A stretch of 64,000 bases of DNA from Bacteroidota bacterium. Its GTDB lineage: Bacteria; Bacteroidota; Ignavibacteria; Ignavibacteriales; Ignavibacteriaceae. Positions 46,406-55,830 of the stretch are shown one piece after another. The DNA lies in NCBI GenBank assembly GCA_022564295.1, contig JADFLR010000005.1, positions 1 to 64,000 of the forward strand, in the 5' to 3' direction. The notes beneath the pieces are model-generated. The model did not search any database. It worked only from the letters and a program-made list of their open reading frames with translations, and was not told the DNA's origin. How positions within the stretch are numbered: position 1 is the first letter of the stretch; each line of letters opens with the position of its first letter. The translations under genes and the position numbers were made by a program.

Positions 46406-47135
46406 TTAATACAATCTCAATTTTAGCAGATTTTATAATGCCTTTTCTTACAATTTTTGGAAGACCAGCTAATTTCAGATCTTTTTTCATTTTCCGCAAA
46501 ATTCTTCTTATCTTGATAAAATCATTTGGAATAAATGACATAGCTTTAACAAATGAGAATTCCCTGTAACGTTCGGGAGAAGTTTTTACTTTGAATTCAT
46601 CTAATGTTTTCGCATCAAAATCTATTGCTTTAGTTACTTTGCTTGCAAGATTTTCTCTAAGATCATTCATGGCATTAATGCCCATTTCCTGTCCCTGAAT
46701 TGTTCTTGGAATTTGGACATAAATAAACCTGCCAACCACACCGCTTAATACGACCAAAACCATACTCCAAAAACTAACAGAAACAATTCCTCTTAACTTA
46801 AATGCAGTATGATAAAGAACTAACATGGGACCAACAGTACAAAGAAAAATATGTAATTCCAACCAATGTTTTAAAAAACCGAACTTAAAAAACCATTTAA
46901 CCCTTTTTCTAATCATATAGATTGAAACACCCACTATCATCATCAACGTTCCAATTATGCCAAAACCATGTCCCCAATCGCCACTAGGTTTTAATAATGT
47001 ATGCTGAGAATTAAAAAACCTTTCCTCTAATGGTGTCGAATAATAATCGTAACCATTGAGTGCCAGCAATACCATAACAGCTGCACCAACAAAAAAGAAC
47101 GATCCGACATAAATTTTATGTGGAGTTTTATTCAT
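46392..47135 (-). CDS. Integral membrane protein, possible heme-binding cytochrome b-like
   Basis: 247 aa with four membrane helices (~10-30, 55-75, 88-110, 117-140), His residues at helix ends (KHWLELHIF, LVLYHTAFKL) that could be heme ligands as in ferric-reductase or b561-type proteins, then a ~100-residue basic cytosolic tail. The last residues overlap the barrel fragment, so the C-terminus may be altered by the same deletion. Function inferred only. Confidence 0.65.
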   Translation of the reverse strand: MNKTPHKIYVGSFFFVGAAVMVLLALNGYDYYSTPLEERFFNSQHTLLKPSGDWGHGFGIIGTLMMIVGVSIYMIRKRVKWFFKFGFLKHWLELHIFLCTVGPMLVLYHTAFKLRGIVSVSFWSMVLVVLSGVVGRFIYVQIPRTIQGQEMGINAMNDLRENLASKVTKAIDFDAKTLDEFKVKTSPERYREFSFVKAMSFIPNDFIKIRRILRKMKKDLKLAGLPKIVRKGIIKSAKIEIVLTRRS

Positions 47136-47264
47136 AAAGGGTTTATCTGTTCATGACACATTAGCATAAGTTCCAGTAAGATTAAAAAAGGTGACGAGTA
47201 AAAGATGTCTTAATACTTACTGGGTTGAGAAGCGGCGAATTGCCGGTTTGTAGTAAATAGGTTT

Positions 47265-47564
47265 TCAGATGATTTTATTGAGGGTGAGATACCTGGTTGA
47301 ATGCTCCATAGTGAGGTCATTTAGCTTATTGATAAGTAAGTTTATTCGTTCGTCGTCGTTATCATCAAAAGCATCAAATGCTTCTTCCGATTCGAAAGTA
47401 TATTGTTCCTGGTATTGATTTTGTTTTCCCTTAACTCTAAAAACAGAGTAATCTTCCAAACCATCCGCGTTTAATAAGTTTTTTAGTTCATTTACTACAC
47501 TAAGGAATTCTTCTTTATTATTTTCTTTTAACTCGTATTGAATTGTGAAAATGACCTTCGACAT
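47265..47564 (-). CDS. Ferredoxin-like alpha/beta-barrel (ABM-type) small protein
   Basis: 99 aa with the strand-helix pattern of dimeric alpha/beta-barrel domains (VIFTIQYELKENNKEEFLSV, EDYSVFRVKGKQNQYQEQYT, FESEEAFDAF). No catalytic residues can be named. It is 15 nt downstream of dapF on the same strand. Confidence 0.6.
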   Translation of the reverse strand: MSKVIFTIQYELKENNKEEFLSVVNELKNLLNADGLEDYSVFRVKGKQNQYQEQYTFESEEAFDAFDDNDDERINLLINKLNDLTMEHSTRYLTLNKII

Positions 47565-47579
47565 TTGTTCTCCGTATAT

Positions 47580-48404
47580 TTAACTAAATAAGTTTATAGA
47601 TATCTCTCCTTTAAAAACATCTTTTACAGGTCCGGTGAGAGAAACACTTTTGTAATCCGAACCATCAACCATAAAACTAACAACCAATTCGTCTCCTCCT
47701 TTTGTGTGCAAAGAGACCGGGGGCTTAATTCCAAATTTTATATTTCCAATAATAGCAGCAGCCACAGCACCTGTTCCGCAAGCATAGGTTTCATCTTCCA
47801 CGCCTCTTTCATAAGTGCGGATGAATATCTCCTTGCCGGTTGTTTCAATAAAGTTTACGTTTGTACCTTCAGGAGCAAAACTTTCGCTGTAACGAATTTC
47901 CTTCCCAATTTTTATAACAGGTACATCATCAATATCATCCACAACAATTACAACATGAGGTGAACCCGTATGAAGAAAACTTGCCGAAATACCAGATCCT
48001 GCAACATCTAATGAAATGTTTTCTTCAATATTTTCAGGCGGTTTCATATTGAATTTGATCAAACCGTTATTCAACAACTCGCCGGTGTATTCAATTTCGT
48101 TCGATATAAAAGAAACATTATTTGATTTCGTTTTTCCAGTATCGACAGCAAATTTTATCGAACATCTTGCACCGTTTCCGCAAAGCGTGCCCGTAGAACC
48201 ATCAGCATTAAAATAATCCATAGAAAAATCAAATTTTTCACGATCACTAATAATAATTATTCCATCAGCACCAATCCCGTTTCTGCGGCTGCACAAACGG
48301 CTGATTACATTAATTGTAAGAACAATTTCCGGGTTTTGGGCTTTATCGATTATAATAAAATCGTTGCCCGCCCCGCTCATTTTTACAAAGGAAATATTCT
48401 TCAT
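47580..48404 (-). CDS. dapF: Diaminopimelate epimerase
   Basis: Interconverts LL- and meso-DAP for lysine and peptidoglycan synthesis. The two catalytic Cys are C75 (LCGNGARC) and C209 (YACGTGAVAAA); MSGAGNDFIIID at the start and GSPHVVIVV are conserved. 274 aa, full length. Confidence 0.97.
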   Translation of the reverse strand: MKNISFVKMSGAGNDFIIIDKAQNPEIVLTINVISRLCSRRNGIGADGIIIISDREKFDFSMDYFNADGSTGTLCGNGARCSIKFAVDTGKTKSNNVSFISNEIEYTGELLNNGLIKFNMKPPENIEENISLDVAGSGISASFLHTGSPHVVIVVDDIDDVPVIKIGKEIRYSESFAPEGTNVNFIETTGKEIFIRTYERGVEDETYACGTGAVAAAIIGNIKFGIKPPVSLHTKGGDELVVSFMVDGSDYKSVSLTGPVKDVFKGEISINLFS

Positions 48405-48532
48405 TTCAGATGTTCAATTTACCCCAATACTAACTTGTTTTCAATGTATTAAGTAATAAAAATAAATTTAATCGAATGATTGAAATATCAGATTTAATAT
48501 TTTAAGAAAGGGATAAATGAAATGCGGAGCCA

Positions 48533-48552
48533 CAATAAATAGCAACTCCGCA
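48533..48552 (-). terminator. Probable terminator after the TM2 gene
   Basis: TGCGGAG and CTCCGCA pair around a 6-nt loop 8 nt beyond the TM2 stop; on the minus strand it is followed by ATTTCATTT, a weak U-tract. Confidence 0.55.
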
Positions 48553-48560
48553 AATTAATT

Positions 48561-48920
48561 TTAGTTTTGAGAGAAATTCTTTACAAGAGATGCAACTTGC
48601 TGCGCTTCTTTTGAGTTATATTCAAATGAAAGTTTTTTATAATTTACAAGGTCTATAATTGTTCCGATTAGACAAAGACCGGCAGTTAAAAAGTACAATA
48701 TTCCCATTCCAACCTGGTTGAGAATAAATCTTTGAATTCCTGCGATGCCCATCAATCCAAGCAGAGTAAGTATCATAATTGTAGTTGGATCTTTTCTACG
48801 CGAACTATAAACAGACGCAAATTGCTGCGCATGTTCGTCATCAAAATCTTTAATTAACTGCTGAACATACATTAATTCTTCGCCTTCAAGATAAGGCATT
48901 AGTTGCAAAATGTTTGCCAT
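48561..48920 (-). CDS. TM2 domain protein
   Basis: 119 aa: a helical cytosolic N-terminal half (QLMPYLEGEELMYVQQLIKD), then a TM2 domain, two helices joined by a short turn (GIAGIQRFILNQVGMGILYF, CLIGTIIDLVNY). Start ATG 48920 with CTGGAG upstream; its 5' end overlaps the DUF2752 gene by 35 nt. TM2 and DUF2752 proteins are often neighbours. Role unknown. Confidence 0.82.
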   Translation of the reverse strand: MANILQLMPYLEGEELMYVQQLIKDFDDEHAQQFASVYSSRRKDPTTIMILTLLGLMGIAGIQRFILNQVGMGILYFLTAGLCLIGTIIDLVNYKKLSFEYNSKEAQQVASLVKNFSQN

Positions 48921-49260
48921 AATTACTCCAGTTGTTTTTTAGTAATTGAATGATTCTTATAATTAATACAGTAAGTGCAAGTAAACCAAGAGGATGAGAT
49001 AAAAAAGAGTTGTAAATTTCTCCCTGAAAAATAAATGAAATTGAATTACCCAAACCGCAGCCGGGACAAAAATCGAAACCTAAATTATTAATCGGGCATA
49101 TTGCAAAATGAGTTTCGCCGGGAGTATGTAAAAACGCTAAATACAACAATGCGCCAATCCAGATTGCCGCTTCCAAGCCAATTATTTTAGGCAGCAATAA
49201 TAACTTATTAAAATAATTATTTGTTGGAAACCGCAGTATTTTTGTTTGTGTTATTTTCAT
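48886..49260 (-). CDS. DUF2752 membrane protein
   Basis: 124 aa, three hydrophobic segments, with the signature ICPINNLGFDFCPGCGLGNS (CPxCG-type) and LSHPLGLLALTVLIIRI. DUF2752 proteins are small inner-membrane proteins of unknown function. Overlaps and precedes the TM2 gene. Confidence 0.82.
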   Translation of the reverse strand: MKITQTKILRFPTNNYFNKLLLLPKIIGLEAAIWIGALLYLAFLHTPGETHFAICPINNLGFDFCPGCGLGNSISFIFQGEIYNSFLSHPLGLLALTVLIIRIIQLLKNNWSNYGKHFATNALS

Positions 49261-49438
49261 TGTGCAGAAGGATAGTTAATTATGGCTTTTAACTTAGTCA
49301 ATGAAAAATAAGAAATCAATTATAGTTTGATGAATGGCAGGATTTTGGAGGCGAATGACACCTTGTGTAATGTGAAATTAAACATCCAATATTTACTAAT
49401 TGATTAGGTAACGATTGCATCAAATTAGGCAATAAAAA

Positions 49439-49469
49439 AAGGGCTAAACATATTTAATGCTTAGCCCTT
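49439..49469 (-). terminator. Intrinsic terminator after the pseudopilin operon
   Basis: Minus strand AAGGGCTAA / TTAGCCCTT with a 13-nt loop, followed by TTTTTTT. It lies 22 nt after the stop of the PilX-like gene. Confidence 0.88.
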
Positions 49470-49491
49470 AAGAAAAAACTAAATTATGTAT

Positions 49492-50706
49492 CTATTCTAA
49501 CCACGATACGATCTCCATTTCACCAGTTCCGGGATATCCTGGAGGAGATGCTAACATTAATCTTTCATCGTACTTATAGCTTCTATTAAAACCCCAAATA
49601 TTGCCCCAAACAATGACACCAATTTGTACCCTTCTTTTATTTTGAATTCCACCATATAAATTTATAAAACCATTTGGTTGTGTAAAACTCGACCATCCGG
49701 CACCAAAACCACCTTCTTCGGCATATATTGAGGCATGTATATTGATGTCTGAGCTGTTTGCTAAATTATCTGCAATTAGAACACTTTTCTTTGCTACAAT
49801 ACCTAACATATCTGTTGAGTTAGGGTCAATTCTAGGATCGTTATAATAAACAATATCATCATCTAAGTAGATACTCCCTTTTGAACCTGTTCCCGTACAG
49901 CCAATAGTATATCGTCCTTTTACAGTACCCTTAATCCTCATTGTTCCGTTATTAACGAATATTATTCCATTGGGTGCAAAGCTTTGTGCGAGTACCGTAG
50001 AATCCGGATCATTTGCAGCGTATCGATATTTCAAACTATCACCTGCGAACGTAATATAAACAGTATCCATCCCATTAAATCTATGCCCATCCGAGATAGC
50101 CAAATTGCTTAGATCATTAAGCCCACTACTTGGGAAAGCCAGACTTACACCTGCTTCGTAACCTCCATAAAAGTATGGGGCATCCAGAGCCGCAGACTGA
50201 TAATTATGAACTCCGGTTTTTGTTGTGGCTTTTCCATAAAATACGGGATGTCTATAAGCGTTAATCCTACCTTCCGAGTGAAATGGACCCCAAATAGTAT
50301 CTTTATAACTCCAATATAGATACCCTGGATCATTTATTGAGAGATAAGCAAATTTTGAAAAACTACTCGGCTTAAAAATAACCTCAACAGTTTTTGTTAT
50401 GCCTCTGTAGGTTCCTGTAGTTGTTAATTTTTTGATATTAAGAAACGGATCCACAACAACCACATTTCCATTAAGTAAACCGCCATCAAATTCTACATCG
50501 GAAAATCCTTGCTGCCAGTTATCATTTAGAAAAATTTCGTTGGCAGCCAGGTTTGCACCAGTAACAGCAATATTATATGCAATGGTTCTAGCGTGATAAT
50601 CAACCATGTTCTGTACAGAACGGTTTGCGACATTATTAGCATTGTAACCCATAACAAGAAACAATGCACTAAAACCAAGAACTAAGATAAAAGCTAATTT
50701 ACCCAT
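49492..50706 (-). CDS. PilX-like (DUF4900-type) pilus-associated protein
   Basis: 404 aa with one N-terminal hydrophobic helix (KLAFILVLGFSALFLVMGYN) without a cleavable site, then a long beta-rich region (SIYLDDDIVYYNDPRID, ILIADNLANSSDINIHASIYAE) that resembles the extracellular part of PilX/DUF4900 proteins. Last gene of a four-gene minus-strand unit with PilW-like and PilV-like genes. Likely a minor component or primer of a type IV-like or type II-like pilus; no motor or major pilin gene is in the window. Confidence 0.7.
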   Translation of the reverse strand: MGKLAFILVLGFSALFLVMGYNANNVANRSVQNMVDYHARTIAYNIAVTGANLAANEIFLNDNWQQGFSDVEFDGGLLNGNVVVVDPFLNIKKLTTTGTYRGITKTVEVIFKPSSFSKFAYLSINDPGYLYWSYKDTIWGPFHSEGRINAYRHPVFYGKATTKTGVHNYQSAALDAPYFYGGYEAGVSLAFPSSGLNDLSNLAISDGHRFNGMDTVYITFAGDSLKYRYAANDPDSTVLAQSFAPNGIIFVNNGTMRIKGTVKGRYTIGCTGTGSKGSIYLDDDIVYYNDPRIDPNSTDMLGIVAKKSVLIADNLANSSDINIHASIYAEEGGFGAGWSSFTQPNGFINLYGGIQNKRRVQIGVIVWGNIWGFNRSYKYDERLMLASPPGYPGTGEMEIVSWLE

Positions 50707-50717
50707 TATACTACTCC

Positions 50718-51317
50718 TTATCTGTTACGAAGATTTTTGGCTGCTAATCTTATCTGTCTCCAAAACGCTATTGAATACTTTTCGTCATAAGCTGCAACAT
50801 CTTCAACTGTTAAATCTATTTGCATTGTATATATCTCGCCCGGAACAGCAATAGGAAAGCTGATAGGATTACCAAGAACATCAAAAAAGGTTAAATTAAA
50901 CTGAGTTACTCCTAAATTTACACCAACCGGGACTTCGCTATTAACAACTCTGTATAAAAATCTATCTCTGGGATTAGGTGTGCTCAGTAATTCACTTGTA
51001 GGACCTAAGTAGTAATGCATGGTATCTACATTACCATCAGAATCTACATCTGTTAAATATTTTATACTGGTTGAATCCGCTGAAATTATTGCCCGAGTTG
51101 GAATTGGAATTTGCTGCCAATCTTCACAGTAACCAATCTTTCTAAAATCGTGTTCGAGAACTTGTACAATTGTCGCTAAATTTGTTTGTGCAATTAACTC
51201 ACCAGTTCCTGTATAAGTATTTTCGACGGCATTGCCATTTATTTGAGCCAAATTAATCATTAAAATTCCGCCGATAATCATTGACCCAAGTATATCTAGT
51301 ATAACGCTAATACCCAT
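50718..51317 (-). CDS. PilW-like minor pseudopilin
   Basis: 199 aa: N-terminal hydrophobic helix (VILDILGSMIIGGILMINLA), then ~165 residues with beta content (TSIKYLTDVDSDGNVDTMHYY, YTMQIDLTVEDVA, IAFWRQIRLAAKNLRNR). No standard prepilin leader (G-FTLxE) is seen, so class membership is inferred from layout and neighbours. 11 nt before the PilX-like gene. Confidence 0.65.
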   Translation of the reverse strand: MGISVILDILGSMIIGGILMINLAQINGNAVENTYTGTGELIAQTNLATIVQVLEHDFRKIGYCEDWQQIPIPTRAIISADSTSIKYLTDVDSDGNVDTMHYYLGPTSELLSTPNPRDRFLYRVVNSEVPVGVNLGVTQFNLTFFDVLGNPISFPIAVPGEIYTMQIDLTVEDVAAYDEKYSIAFWRQIRLAAKNLRNR

Positions 51318-51326
51318 TTTTATCTC

Positions 51327-51821
51327 CTATCTGAAATACCAATAACTATATATTGATGATTGTGTAATTGTATCTTTCATAAACGGACTTGAAACCTGAA
51401 TAACAATTTTCTTATGCCAGGTTCTTGAATTGTATTTTACTTTAAGATTGTTCGGGTGGATATAGTATACCTCACAATAAACTTCAAACACAGCGGAAGG
51501 CATTGATGAGTCAACCCTGGTATATCCATCAAAATCATCAAAGTCGTTAAATGTTTCATAAGTTTCACCATTCCCAGGTCCTAAGTTTGATGCAGGAGTC
51601 AGTTGAGTAGTGTTAGTAACGGTATTTGTATCAGTTTTTGTATCAAACGCAAGACTTTTTGCTTCTTCTATTATCGATGTTATAATTGAAGTTGCTATTA
51701 CACCATATTGAGCTTCTGCACGAATAGTATCCGTTTGGAGGTTGTTTGTGTTAACTCTCAACATCAAAGTTGATAAAAGTATCAGCGCTCCTATTGTTAA
51801 CATCATTTGTCCCGTATTCAT
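51327..51821 (-). CDS. PilV-like minor pseudopilin
   Basis: 164 aa, N-terminal helix (MMLTIGALILLSTLMLRVNT) followed by a Thr/Asn/Asp-rich region and beta strands (AVFEVYCEVYYIHPNNLKVK, HKKIVIQVSSPF). As with its neighbour, no classical leader peptide is visible. Overlaps the lipoprotein gene by 4 nt. Confidence 0.65.
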   Translation of the reverse strand: MNTGQMMLTIGALILLSTLMLRVNTNNLQTDTIRAEAQYGVIATSIITSIIEEAKSLAFDTKTDTNTVTNTTQLTPASNLGPGNGETYETFNDFDDFDGYTRVDSSMPSAVFEVYCEVYYIHPNNLKVKYNSRTWHKKIVIQVSSPFMKDTITQSSIYSYWYFR

Positions 51822-52033
51822 TTAGCCTCCTGGCAAAGTTCTATATCAATGTTTTTCGTAACGGATAATTGATTCTCCACAGACATACCTTCTTTTTCAG
51901 GTAGTTTAACACAGTTTGGTGAATTTGATTGATGTGTGAATTGTGTTTCGGGTGAAGTTAGTAGGAAAGAATCATCCGCACACCCCACCGGAAGAAGTGC
52001 TGAAAGCAGCAAAGTGGTTTGTATGGTTTTCAT
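51818..52033 (-). CDS. Small lipoprotein heading the pseudopilin operon
   Basis: 71 aa: signal peptide with lipobox LLPVGC (Cys 18), then a short polar region with two more Cys. No fold recognised. The ATGA-type 4-nt overlap with the PilV-like gene supports a real gene in the operon. Confidence 0.65.
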   Translation of the reverse strand: MKTIQTTLLLSALLPVGCADDSFLLTSPETQFTHQSNSPNCVKLPEKEGMSVENQLSVTKNIDIELCQEAK

Positions 52034-52655
52034 TTTTACTCCAAGATATTACGAATACTTTAATTACTTAGTTGAAATAGCCTAAGTCGAGCATCCATCT
52101 TACCAAAGAGCGTTAACAGGAACTTATATTATTTATTCCTTTTCAGTTACTTTTACACAAGGACAATGCCATCATTAGTTAGTTGTAAAAATTTGATTTT
52201 TTGTATAAAATCAACGATTACCTCAAAATTAGAACTACATTAATTGTATCTAATTAATAATGTGTCCCAAAGAGAAACAATCAAACTGGTGTAATCAGTT
52301 GATATCCAACTCCGTTTATTGTAATGGAAATGTTAGCCACGAAAAGCAATATATCTTTAAGAAAACAAACAAAAGGATATAATTGCAGAACTAAATAATG
52401 ACAAAGGAAAATTGCAAAACCCGTGCCATATTCAAAACTATTGTGGTAAAATTTCAAGAATCAAAAATAAAACCATTATTTAGTTAAGTTTTAATACAAA
52501 AAAATGGCTTTTGAACAAATTTTTAGTATGAGACTTCTGAAAAATAACTTGGTGATAAACCTTTCATTTTAAGCCTGCCGTCGAAAAACTACAACCAGCA
52601 GGTAAGCTCAGCACCACTATTATGATTAAATATTTCACAAGTCTTCGTTTACCAA
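52034..52655. other. Intergenic region between pseudopilin operon and island
   Basis: About 620 bp, AT-rich, no convincing ORF. It should contain the promoter of the pseudopilin operon. AGCCTGCCG...CAGCAGG near 52570-52600 forms a weak palindrome of the interspersed type. The right end is the tmRNA-like attachment site. Confidence 0.5.
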
Positions 52656-52683
52656 GTGGAGGTGGCGGGAGTCGAACCCGCTC
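52656..52683 (-). other. Attachment site: tmRNA (ssrA) 3'-end fragment
   Basis: On the minus strand GAGCGGGTTCGACTCCCGC forms a T-arm, followed by the acceptor strand CACCTCCAC, the pattern of tmRNA 3' ends (e.g. Chlorobium GCGGGTTCAAGTCCCGCCAT...). The rest of a tmRNA would extend to higher coordinates but is replaced by the integrase region, so this is only the duplicated end of a target gene. A tRNA 3' end is a less likely alternative. Confidence 0.75.
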
Positions 52684-52772
52684 TAAGTGATTGTAATTAC
52701 TTCAGCTTACTAAGATTGATGGTATTATTGATGAGTAATTCATCTAAACAACACTTACCCAGGTCGCTTTAG

Positions 52773-53786
52773 ATGTACTTATCAAAAAGAATAAACGGTT
52801 ATTATTATATCTATTATAAAGATAAGTATGGAAAACATCAAGGTATCTCTACAAAATCAAAACTTAAAAGTGATGCTCTCGAATTCCTTACTAACTTCAA
52901 ATCAGAACTAAAAAAGAAAGAGCATCAAAAAGTAATTCCAATACTCCTTGATGCTTTTAGGAAAGAGTTTCTAAAACATTCTGAAGCAATTCATTCTCCT
53001 AAAACAACTAAGACATTTATCACAACATTTAGATACCTTCAGGAGTTTCTGGGTAATATCTCTTTAGCGGAGATTAAAGAGAAAGACATCAAGGCTTATA
53101 TTGATAACCGTATAACCTCTGCCTCAGTTTATCAGGCAAGAAAGGATTTAATCAACTTAAGCAGTTGTTTCAATTGGTCAATATCAGAAGGATATATTTT
53201 AACTAATCCTTGTAAAAATGTTCCGAAGGTTAAGGTACCTCAAAAGATGCCTGTATTCTTTAGCAGAAAAGAATTTAACAAGCTTCTGGAAGTAATAGAC
53301 AATCAAGACTTAAAAGACCTTATCACCTTTGCTGTTAATACTGGCTGCAGACAAATGGAATTACTTACAGCTGAATGGAATCAAGTTAATTTTGAGCAAA
53401 GTTTGCTTATACTTGATAACCATAATCATGTTACTAAAAGCAAAAAAATCAGGTCAATCCCTTTGAACAAAACTGCAGTTGAAGTTTTATTGAGACGTAA
53501 GGAACTCAACTCATACAATCAAAACATATTTATTCACAAAGGAAGGGCACTCATACCTAAACGTGTTCAAAATAATTTTAGAATATATATTAAAGTTGCA
53601 GGTCTTAATCCTAAATTAAATTTTCATTCGCTTCGTCATACCTTTGCAAGCTGGTTAGTTCAAATGGGAGTTTCAATTTATGAGGTTAGTAAATTATTAG
53701 GGCATTCAAATATAAAAACAACTGAAATTTATTCTCATTTAAGAACTGAGGATTTAATGAAATCAGTTAACCTATTAAATAACTAA
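52773..53786 (+). CDS. Tyrosine recombinase / integrase of the island
   Basis: 337 aa. An Arm/core-binding N-terminal half (SAM-like, FITTFRYLQEFLGNISLAEI) and a catalytic domain with the Arg in NTGCRQMELLTAEW, HSLRHTFASWLV (HxxR), LGHSNIKTTEIYSH (His and nucleophile Tyr). All active-site residues are present. It starts 90 nt from the tmRNA-like att site and points into the island, the usual arrangement for integrative elements using ssrA or tRNA ends. Confidence 0.94.
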   Translation: MYLSKRINGYYYIYYKDKYGKHQGISTKSKLKSDALEFLTNFKSELKKKEHQKVIPILLDAFRKEFLKHSEAIHSPKTTKTFITTFRYLQEFLGNISLAEIKEKDIKAYIDNRITSASVYQARKDLINLSSCFNWSISEGYILTNPCKNVPKVKVPQKMPVFFSRKEFNKLLEVIDNQDLKDLITFAVNTGCRQMELLTAEWNQVNFEQSLLILDNHNHVTKSKKIRSIPLNKTAVEVLLRRKELNSYNQNIFIHKGRALIPKRVQNNFRIYIKVAGLNPKLNFHSLRHTFASWLVQMGVSIYEVSKLLGHSNIKTTEIYSHLRTEDLMKSVNLLNN

Positions 53787-53907
53787 AGCAGTAAAGCATT
53801 AAACCAAGTTATTTAATATCCATTACTTGCCAATTGTTAAGTATATTTTTCTTGCCTAATCACTCTTTATATCTTAGCTTGCATTTAGAAAAAAAATGGG
53901 AATTGAA

Positions 53908-54258
53908 ATGAAAACAAAATGTAAATCTATACTTGTAATGAGTTTTCTGCTTTTTGTTCTTTTTATAGTTCGCTGTGCTCCTGCTCCTACAACCACAACA
54001 CTTATAATGTTTGACAATGAAATCTATCCACCAACAAAATCTTCCAAAATAGTTCTATATGAAAGAAGATTAGAACTACCAACAAAATATGTGGAAATTG
54101 GAACAATCAAGTTTACAGGGAATCCGAATTTGAATGACATTAAAACGCAAGCTGCAGAAAAGGGTGCAATGGGAATTATTCTGGACGGTAACAACTATAT
54201 TCTAATCAGATTTGAACAAAAATTGGAGGAGGAGTCTAATGAAACTAAGACTATATAA
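53908..54258 (+). CDS. Small lipoprotein, hypothetical
   Basis: Starts at 53908 (or 53896 as in the track); the shorter form begins directly with the signal peptide (MKTKCKSILVMSFLLFVLFI) ending VRC, a weak lipobox. The mature part (ERRLELPTKYVEIGTIKFTG ... KTQAAEKGAMGIILDGNNYI) has the pattern of small RcsF/DUF4156-like envelope lipoproteins. It overlaps the next gene by 20 nt. First cargo gene after the integrase. Confidence 0.6.
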   Translation: MKTKCKSILVMSFLLFVLFIVRCAPAPTTTTLIMFDNEIYPPTKSSKIVLYERRLELPTKYVEIGTIKFTGNPNLNDIKTQAAEKGAMGIILDGNNYILIRFEQKLEEESNETKTI

Positions 54259-55195
54259 GCTCACTTTTATACTTGTACTATTTCTCAATTTTTCTATTAA
54301 CTCCCAAACAGATGGTGAAAGCAAATATCTCGAAATGAAAAACTGTTTTGTATTAGGGTTAAGCGAAAAAGGACTGGAAATAGCAATTGAATTATTAAGT
54401 AGACCAGAATATGCTGATGTAAAAGAGGAGACTGTCTTTTATATAGCTGAATTTTTCTTCGTTGTAGGATTAGGAGCCAAAGAAATTGATATCCACAACC
54501 TTAATAAAGCATACACTTATTACAAAGTCTATAATCATGATTATCCAAATTCAGTTTATACAGATGTTGTAAATAAAAGACTTCATACATTAGAATCTTA
54601 TTATGGAGATTGGATAACGTTCAGAAACCTTTATGATATCATAGAGAATGAAGCACTTATTGTGGAAAAAAAGTTATCATTTGCTACAAAAAAACTATTT
54701 TGGTTTTCAAATCCAAATCTGTTTAAATTTTTCTCCTATACTGAATCTGAACAATCATCAATTGAACTATTAGATAGGTATTTTGATGAAATAATTGTTA
54801 ACCATCCGGATTTTGAAGTTTATGCTTATTATTATAAAATACTTGCTCGATTTTCTAAAATCAGGGGTAGAAGTTTAGTTAAGGAAGGACTTTTAGATTT
54901 AAATGTTGATAAATTTCAACTACATCTTAATGTAGAAGAGCTTACAGATAAGGGATTTAAGTTTCGTATTGAACTGGAAGAAATGCTAAGACCATTGAGT
55001 GAAAAGCATCCTAATCATCCTCTTGTGCTTAATTTACATTTAATTTACGCAAATTATTTTAAACTTATAGATGATGAGAAATTTGATTCTTATACAAAAA
55101 AGCATTTAGAATTTGTGGTGCAAAACGAACCTGACAAAACACACCCTCGATATCTGATGGCAAAGGAATTTCTACTAAGTAACAAGTTTCAATAA
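54239..55195 (+). CDS. Exported helical-repeat protein, hypothetical
   Basis: I use ATG 54239 (MKLRLYKLTFILVLFLNFSI), preceded by GGAGGAG, instead of the track start 54212. 318 aa with signal peptide and TPR/SEL1-like helices (AIELLSRPEYADVKEETVFY, YYKVYNHDYPNSVYTDVVNK, LEFVVQNEPDKTHPRYLMAK). Likely periplasmic. Coupled to the upstream lipoprotein gene. No named family. Confidence 0.7.
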   Translation: MKLRLYKLTFILVLFLNFSINSQTDGESKYLEMKNCFVLGLSEKGLEIAIELLSRPEYADVKEETVFYIAEFFFVVGLGAKEIDIHNLNKAYTYYKVYNHDYPNSVYTDVVNKRLHTLESYYGDWITFRNLYDIIENEALIVEKKLSFATKKLFWFSNPNLFKFFSYTESEQSSIELLDRYFDEIIVNHPDFEVYAYYYKILARFSKIRGRSLVKEGLLDLNVDKFQLHLNVEELTDKGFKFRIELEEMLRPLSEKHPNHPLVLNLHLIYANYFKLIDDEKFDSYTKKHLEFVVQNEPDKTHPRYLMAKEFLLSNKFQ

Positions 55196-55263
55196 TTTTC
55201 TTATCTCAAAATTTACTATTTTTTACCTATCAAATAAACTAAAATCTTGCATAGGGAGCGAAT

Positions 55264-55581
55264 ATGACCAGGCCGGAACGTGCAATGCAAATCTGGCAAG
55301 TCCTTCTAGGATTAGCTTACAACAGACAAACAATCACCTATGAAACATTGGCTGAACTCATAGGAATGGGTAATATTTCTGTTGCTTTAACCCAACCCCT
55401 TGAATTATTAATGAACTACTGCAAAGAGAATGACCTTCCACCTATTACAATATTAGTTGTGCAAAAACATTCTGGGATTCCAGGTCAGGGACTCACTACA
55501 ATAGAAGAACTTAACAAAGACAGAGAAAAAGTTTTTAACTATGAGTGGTTTAAGTTAAAACCTTTATCTTTAAATGATTAA
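55264..55581 (+). CDS. Small MGMT-fold/wHTH-like conserved protein
   Basis: 105 aa (MTRPERAMQIWQVLLGLAYN, QTITYETLAELIGMGN, PPITILVVQKHSGIPGQGL). The YETLAELIG segment is reminiscent of the alkyltransferase-like wHTH (Ada C-terminal, YgiN-type), without the PCHR catalytic Cys. I recall this as a widespread small conserved family often near mobile or defence genes, but have no name for it. Single gene with GGGAGCGA before the start. Confidence 0.6.
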   Translation: MTRPERAMQIWQVLLGLAYNRQTITYETLAELIGMGNISVALTQPLELLMNYCKENDLPPITILVVQKHSGIPGQGLTTIEELNKDREKVFNYEWFKLKPLSLND

Positions 55582-55830
55582 GGATAATATTAAAAAGATT
55601 ATTTCTGTTCAGGGTTTTTAAATATTTTTTTTATCACATCTAAATTAAATCCTCTAAAGAAGCATTCAGTTTTCTGCCAATTTACAATAGAATAGTTCTT
55701 TTTAAAGCATTAAATCACATAATGAATTTTAAACTATTTGAATTCAATAGTGTTGCATTGATACTTTCGTCTATTTTTAGTAAATTTCAGCGTCTTGGTA
55801 AAGTTTATCGAGACGAATGATTAAAATAGA

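Noticed and set aside
52141-52320. Short inverted segments such as GATTTTTTGTATAAAATC
   Set aside because: Low-complexity AT sequence; such matches are expected by chance at this base composition.
52656-53000. Complete tmRNA gene on the minus strand
   Set aside because: The integrase ORF occupies the place where the tmRNA body would be, and no tag ORF or 5' acceptor strand is found; only the 3' end is present.
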